From NCBI GenBank assembly GCA_033064195.1, contig JARBJD010000185.1, positions 1 through 64,000 of the forward strand: a stretch of 64,000 nucleotides of DNA, given 5' to 3'. Numbering within the stretch: the first letter of the stretch is position 1; each line of letters opens with the position of its first letter. Below, piece by piece: positions 59,584 to 64,000 of this stretch. Made by a program: the position numbers and the translations under genes. The stretch is from Blattamonas nauphoetae (Eukaryota; Preaxostyla; Oxymonadida). The notes below the pieces were generated by a model that saw nothing but the letters and a program-made list of their open reading frames with translations, was not told where the DNA came from and ran no database searches.

Positions 59584-62500
59584 ATGTTTCTCTTTTGGGT
59601 TGTTCACACCCTCCATTGTGTACGATCAACCCATGAGCCAGTGTTGTTCTCCGACCTCCTTTGGACATCCCTAAATCCAAATGCAGAAACTCTGGACGTT
59701 TCACTCCGTCTCGACCATGCGATAACATGCATGCTGGATCCCACCAGCCTCTACTCGTTGAACATGCATGTCGTCGGAGCAGACCAAAGAAACACACTGA
59801 CATTTGTTCGGGAGCGTCCAACCGATTTCCTGTTTTGCATTGAAAACACAACGGTCTCCCTGGAAAGCCTCTCGTTTAATGGGAGAAACGGTAGAATCTG
59901 TCAAGGAACAACGGACACGTTCTGTTCGCTCTCGAACTGCGTTGTTGACGACTGCGGGCATCATTCAGTTTTGGAATCTGATGGCTGGCTCTCAGCGATT
60001 TGGAGCAAGTTCACTCTCTCGATTGGGATGACGTCACATGGACTTGTTGACAGCCCCTCGGAAACATGTCATTTTGTGCTCTCGGGGAGCATATTGCAGG
60101 ATTGGCGAACGACTGAAGAAACGAGTCTGACTGGAACCGCCTTCGATCAGCTGGACGTCTCGTTCTGCCGTTTTTCGAATGTTTCCCAAACGCACAGCGT
60201 CCTTCTTCAACCTCTCCATCAAACTTTTCAGACAACGTCGATTGTTGGCTGTGACTTGAACGATGTGGAGAACGATCTTTATGGAAGCATCAGCCGGGAT
60301 ATGAACAACCACAATTTGGTCCACGCCTCGAACACCACATTCTCTCACAGTTTCCATTCCGAATTCAACGCATACACCACAACATTCACATCGACCCAGA
60401 ACACATCCGTCACACTACGAACATCCTTCTCCGACTGCCTTTTCCATGGATGCAAATCCACCACACATGGTGCAGGAATTTATCACTTCTCTTCATCGTC
60501 CTTGACCGTCTCCAACTGCAAATTCGATGGATGCCGTGCCGAGCCATCCCAGACTCTCAGCACTACTGGTGGCGGGATTTGTTTCTACTCGACATCAGCA
60601 AGCGCAGTCACTGTTAATATTTCCGATGCAACATTTGTTTCTTGCTATGCTCACTCTGGAGGAGGTGTTTCTATTAGACACAACACGGGCATTCCAAATA
60701 TCAAGGCCGAGCTGAAGAATTGTCGTTTTGAATCACTTTCCGCTGTTTATCAATGTGCTGGTTTCATACTGGCATATGTCGACGGTCCATCCATAACGGA
60801 CACTGTCTGCCAAGATAGTTCCAATCCAACTTTCGAGGCTGGTGGAAGAGTTGCCAACGCTGCCGGAAAGCTCACGATGGACAGCGTGTCCTTCATCAAC
60901 CTTCGGGCAAACGGAAATGCTGCCTTTGCTCTCGATGTTCATAGTGGAACAGCTGCCTTTTCAAATCTTCGGGTTGCTGGTTGCACAACTGTCGAAAATT
61001 CACCGTTCGTTGTTGGTTCAAACATTGATCGAACAGAATCAGACACATTCAAGTTTGAAAACTGTTTGTTCGAGCACAACTACAGGACCTCTGGTCAGGG
61101 TTCTAGTGCAAATGATATCGCACTGTACGGAGCTGCACTGTATGCTTCCAAGGAGACTTTTAAGAACTGTTGGACAGCATCCGGCCAACCATCAGTGTAT
61201 GCGAAACAAAAGAACCATGACGATTGGATCGTGACGAATGAAGTGATCCAGGTGGCGAATGCAACGGGTGTGGACAAGCTGTTCTGCTGGGCGCCTGGGA
61301 GTCAGTGCAAGACGATGACAGACGTGATTGGGAACAGACTGGGGCCGTGGTATGTTGGGAAGATTGCGATGGGCGATGGCGAATACCACGAAAGGAAATT
61401 GGAGATGAAGAACCAGTCATTGGTTGTGGAGGGAAGTGAGAAGACGAAGACGACGATGATTGATGGAGGATCATCTGAGACACTCTTCACGATCACGACA
61501 GGAACATTGACAGCATCGGCAATCAGATTCGTTCCATCCGCCTCGTCGCATCTGATCACTCTGAGTGACGAAGGAACAATTTCTGTGAGTGACAGTTCTG
61601 TTCAGACATTGGAGACGAACATGAAACTGTCGAAATCGGTGTTCTCTGTGTCAGCAGGAACTCTTTCTCTGACTCGTGTTGACTGCTCATCGCTTTCTTT
61701 CACCGCCACGACAGTGCTTTTCCTCTTCTCCTCTTCTGCCCACTCTCTGACGCTGACGAACAGTTCGTTCACGTCTGTCTCATCGGGTGGAAGTGGGTCT
61801 TGCATATCCGCAACAATCACGACTGGCCAGTCAGTGAAGATTGGGGAAGAGGGAGGATCAGATACATTCTCGTCGTGTTCGTCAGATGGAGATGGAGGCG
61901 CACTGAACGTGAAGCTGGTGGACACAGGATCTCTCAGCATCGTCTCCACTCGCTTCTCGAAATGCTCATCGAATGGAGTTGGTGGAGGACTGCTAATCGA
62001 ATTAGGATCGACAACGGGTCAGACAGAATGGACTCTGAATTTGAGTGGAGCTTCTTTCGGAAGAGACGCTGAGAAGAACATGGCAACACATGGACCGAAT
62101 CTGTTTCTCACTGGGAAGTTCTTTGAAACAGCTGTGACACCAAGCACCTTCCCAGCTGTGACTGGAGCAGAAGAGGGAGACATGTGGGGTGAGGATTCGA
62201 ACAGCACAGTGAGCTCGTCGCTGTTGGTGTATCTTGCTCCCTTTTCGAACAAGATGATTGTTGGAGGATCGACTGCGTTTGATATTGATCACTGTGGACA
62301 CTTTGGAGTTGGATGTGTGTCGATCCAAAACGCTCTGAATCATGTGAAGACATCGAAATCTGACACACTCATTATCTCCTTCGAATCTGGCGCAACTCTG
62401 AGCGAATCGTTTTCATTCGAAACGACCCAAACAGTGAGCTTCGTATCGTCCCCAGAATCACCTCAGACAGTTCAAGTTCTGGGATCTGGAAGGCTGACAG

Positions 62501-64000
62501 TCTCTTTGGGCAAGCTTTCTTTGACCAAACTCTCATTCTCAACGACAGTTGCGTCATTCTCATCGTCACTGATCACATTAAATGGCGGATCTCTGGACGT
62601 GACCAAATGCATCTTCACTGGATTCAGATCGTCTGTGTCTGGAGGGATTGTGAGTGCAGCATTGAGCTCGTCATCGTCTCTGATTGTGTCTGGATCGTCG
62701 TTCGTGTCGTGCAGTTCGTCGTTGAATGGAGGAGGGATTGCAGTTGAATGTGCTGAGAACACTCCCTCGTCGTCACTTGTGATCGAAGCGTCGTTCGACT
62801 CGTGTTCGTGTGGAGTTGGAAAGAAAGGTGATTGGGTTTTCGTTTCTGGAAGAGAGTTGTCAAAACTGATTGTTCATTCGAACTGGGAAACGACACCAAA
62901 TGATCTGTCGCAACCGTCAGACTCGTCGAAGCTTTGGGGAGTGGACAGTTTGCCTTGTGGATCGTCTCTCTCGTCGTCGACGCTTCTTGTTTATCTGATT
63001 GGTCATTCTAGTTCATCGCTGTTCACGAGCAGTTCGACTGGATCGGAAGTGATTGGATGTGGGGAATCGTCGACCCCGTGCAGAGCACTGTCCACTTCGT
63101 TCAATCACCTCTCGTCCGCTGGCTCGAACACTCTATCAGTGATTGACTCGTCGACACTTGACTTCGTTCTAACGAGCTCTTTCCCCTCCCTGACCCTCAC
63201 TGGAACCTCCTCTCCTTCGAAATCTCTCTCTGTGACGTCATCTGGACGATTCTCTGTTCACTCGAACAAACTCTCACTCACCCATCTCAATCTCTCTCCT
63301 TCATCCTCATCTTTCTCGTCGTCACTGATCACCGTGTCCAGCACTGGGTCTCTCTCGTTGGATTCCTGCACCATTTCTGGCTTCAGCTCATCATCTTCAC
63401 CCAAGGTCCTGACAGGGTCGATTGGAACAGGACAAACGCTTTCGATTTTTGACACATTGTTCGACAGCTGCTCTGCGACTTCTGGAGCTGGGATTGTGGA
63501 ACTTGAAGTCGTTGAGGATGGAGAAGTGAAGATCGAAGGATCGAGCCGATTTGAGAAATGCTCGCTGAGTGAGAATGGTCATCTTGTTCAGATTGTGTGC
63601 TCGGATCTTGTGTCATTTGTGGGAACCAATCCACTTCCTGCGCTGAAACCATCGAAGCCTACAGACAGAATCTTCACTCCGGACGAAAAAGAGATGTTTT
63701 GGGGGAAAGAGTCGAATGGAGTGGATTGCTCTCTTCTGTTCATCTGGTTTGCTCACACTCAAGGTGATCTTCATGTTCACTCTGCCGGCGAAGATGACAT
63801 TCGATGTGGAGATTCTATTCTTCCTTGTTTGTCGTTGTCTCATTCGATGGGACAGAAGAAGAATGGATTTGTTGTGATTGACTCTCCAATGACTCTCTCG
63901 ACGATGTTGACATCGTCAGCCTCGAAATGGACGTTGAAAGGGGATCTTTTGAATGCGTTGACGATCTCGGAAACAGGAGGGATCGCGGTGAACGAAAGCG
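59584..64000 (+). CDS. Gene F: beta-helix surface protein, 3' end outside window
   Basis: The ATG at 59584 (MFLFWVVHTLHCVRSTHE) opens a frame checked in blocks to the window end without a stop: 1472 codons. The N-terminal beta-helix and first modules follow D and E closely. From about 63280 the sequence changes to a different module (SLSLDSCTISGFSSSSSP onward). Next come MFWGKESNG and CGDSILPCLSLSHS, the same module signatures in other sequence. The membrane helix and pseudokinase expected from the family lie beyond the window. It is the only member of the array with no break in the visible part. Confidence 0.85.
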   Translation, partial: MFLFWVVHTLHCVRSTHEPVLFSDLLWTSLNPNAETLDVSLRLDHAITCMLDPTSLYSLNMHVVGADQRNTLTFVRERPTDFLFCIENTTVSLESLSFNGRNGRICQGTTDTFCSLSNCVVDDCGHHSVLESDGWLSAIWSKFTLSIGMTSHGLVDSPSETCHFVLSGSILQDWRTTEETSLTGTAFDQLDVSFCRFSNVSQTHSVLLQPLHQTFQTTSIVGCDLNDVENDLYGSISRDMNNHNLVHASNTTFSHSFHSEFNAYTTTFTSTQNTSVTLRTSFSDCLFHGCKSTTHGAGIYHFSSSSLTVSNCKFDGCRAEPSQTLSTTGGGICFYSTSASAVTVNISDATFVSCYAHSGGGVSIRHNTGIPNIKAELKNCRFESLSAVYQCAGFILAYVDGPSITDTVCQDSSNPTFEAGGRVANAAGKLTMDSVSFINLRANGNAAFALDVHSGTAAFSNLRVAGCTTVENSPFVVGSNIDRTESDTFKFENCLFEHNYRTSGQGSSANDIALYGAALYASKETFKNCWTASGQPSVYAKQKNHDDWIVTNEVIQVANATGVDKLFCWAPGSQCKTMTDVIGNRLGPWYVGKIAMGDGEYHERKLEMKNQSLVVEGSEKTKTTMIDGGSSETLFTITTGTLTASAIRFVPSASSHLITLSDEGTISVSDSSVQTLETNMKLSKSVFSVSAGTLSLTRVDCSSLSFTATTVLFLFSSSAHSLTLTNSSFTSVSSGGSGSCISATITTGQSVKIGEEGGSDTFSSCSSDGDGGALNVKLVDTGSLSIVSTRFSKCSSNGVGGGLLIELGSTTGQTEWTLNLSGASFGRDAEKNMATHGPNLFLTGKFFETAVTPSTFPAVTGAEEGDMWGEDSNSTVSSSLLVYLAPFSNKMIVGGSTAFDIDHCGHFGVGCVSIQNALNHVKTSKSDTLIISFESGATLSESFSFETTQTVSFVSSPESPQTVQVLGSGRLTVSLGKLSLTKLSFSTTVASFSSSLITLNGGSLDVTKCIFTGFRSSVSGGIVSAALSSSSSLIVSGSSFVSCSSSLNGGGIAVECAENTPSSSLVIEASFDSCSCGVGKKGDWVFVSGRELSKLIVHSNWETTPNDLSQPSDSSKLWGVDSLPCGSSLSSSTLLVYLIGHSSSSLFTSSSTGSEVIGCGESSTPCRALSTSFNHLSSAGSNTLSVIDSSTLDFVLTSSFPSLTLTGTSSPSKSLSVTSSGRFSVHSNKLSLTHLNLSPSSSSFSSSLITVSSTGSLSLDSCTISGFSSSSSPKVLTGSIGTGQTLSIFDTLFDSCSATSGAGIVELEVVEDGEVKIEGSSRFEKCSLSENGHLVQIVCSDLVSFVGTNPLPALKPSKPTDRIFTPDEKEMFWGKESNGVDCSLLFIWFAHTQGDLHVHSAGEDDIRCGDSILPCLSLSHSMGQKKNGFVVIDSPMTLSTMLTSSASKWTLKGDLLNALTISETGGIAVNES

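Overview
This window looks like nuclear DNA of a flagellated protist. The best guess is an oxymonad (Preaxostyla, Blattamonas/Monocercomonoides-like). The guess rests on very large intronless genes for right-handed beta-helix (pectin-lyase-like) surface proteins with a kinase-like tail, a probable ciliary gene remnant, and several eukaryotic DNA transposon types. No rRNA, tRNA, CRISPR array or bacterial operon was seen. All assignments come from reading the sequence; no database search was possible.

Layout. (1) 1-15 kb is a graveyard. It holds a left-truncated tyrosine-recombinase fossil, a decayed plus-strand gene resembling the ciliary central-pair protein SPAG17/PF6, a minus-strand cluster of small virus-like frames, a 2.1-kb palindrome (7764-9846), and decayed pieces of a membrane protein, a ubiquitin protease and a beta-helix gene. 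(2) 15.3-23.1 kb is a broken minus-strand beta-helix/kinase-like gene (gene G). It is split by a 3473-bp Mutator-like element with 87-bp inverted repeats, a perfect 9-bp target duplication and a captured, decaying coiled-coil gene. (3) 23.3-23.9 kb holds a 161-bp hAT-type MITE and a 390-bp foldback element; the foldback supplies the end of the next gene. (4) 23.9-42.2 kb carries three minus-strand genes of one subfamily: A (23876-29423) and the tandem duplicates B (30113-35837) and C (36468-42202). (5) 42.3-64 kb carries a head-to-tail plus-strand array of a second subfamily with a period of about 8.4 kb: D (42297-50291, split by a 520-bp hAT element), E (51276-58708) and F (59584 to beyond the window end).

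How the genes fit together. B to E share one plan: signal peptide, long beta-helix ectodomain (in A-C also Ig-like repeats), one membrane helix, and a cytosolic kinase C-lobe-like domain that lacks an ATP-binding lobe and the catalytic HRD and DFG residues. They look like a repertoire of cell-surface receptors or adhesins that signal through a pseudokinase. A lacks the tail, G keeps a shortened tail without the membrane helix, and F runs off the window before that region. The copies exchange sequence: perfectly identical tracts of 592, 350, 244 and 181 bp lie within otherwise diverged genes, D has an extra beta-helix rung pair, and F has a swapped module. A to E each carry a small number of disabling changes: in-frame TGA, single-base frameshifts, one 4-base deletion or a transposon. 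Several of these sit in homopolymers and could be assembly errors. F is open throughout the visible part.
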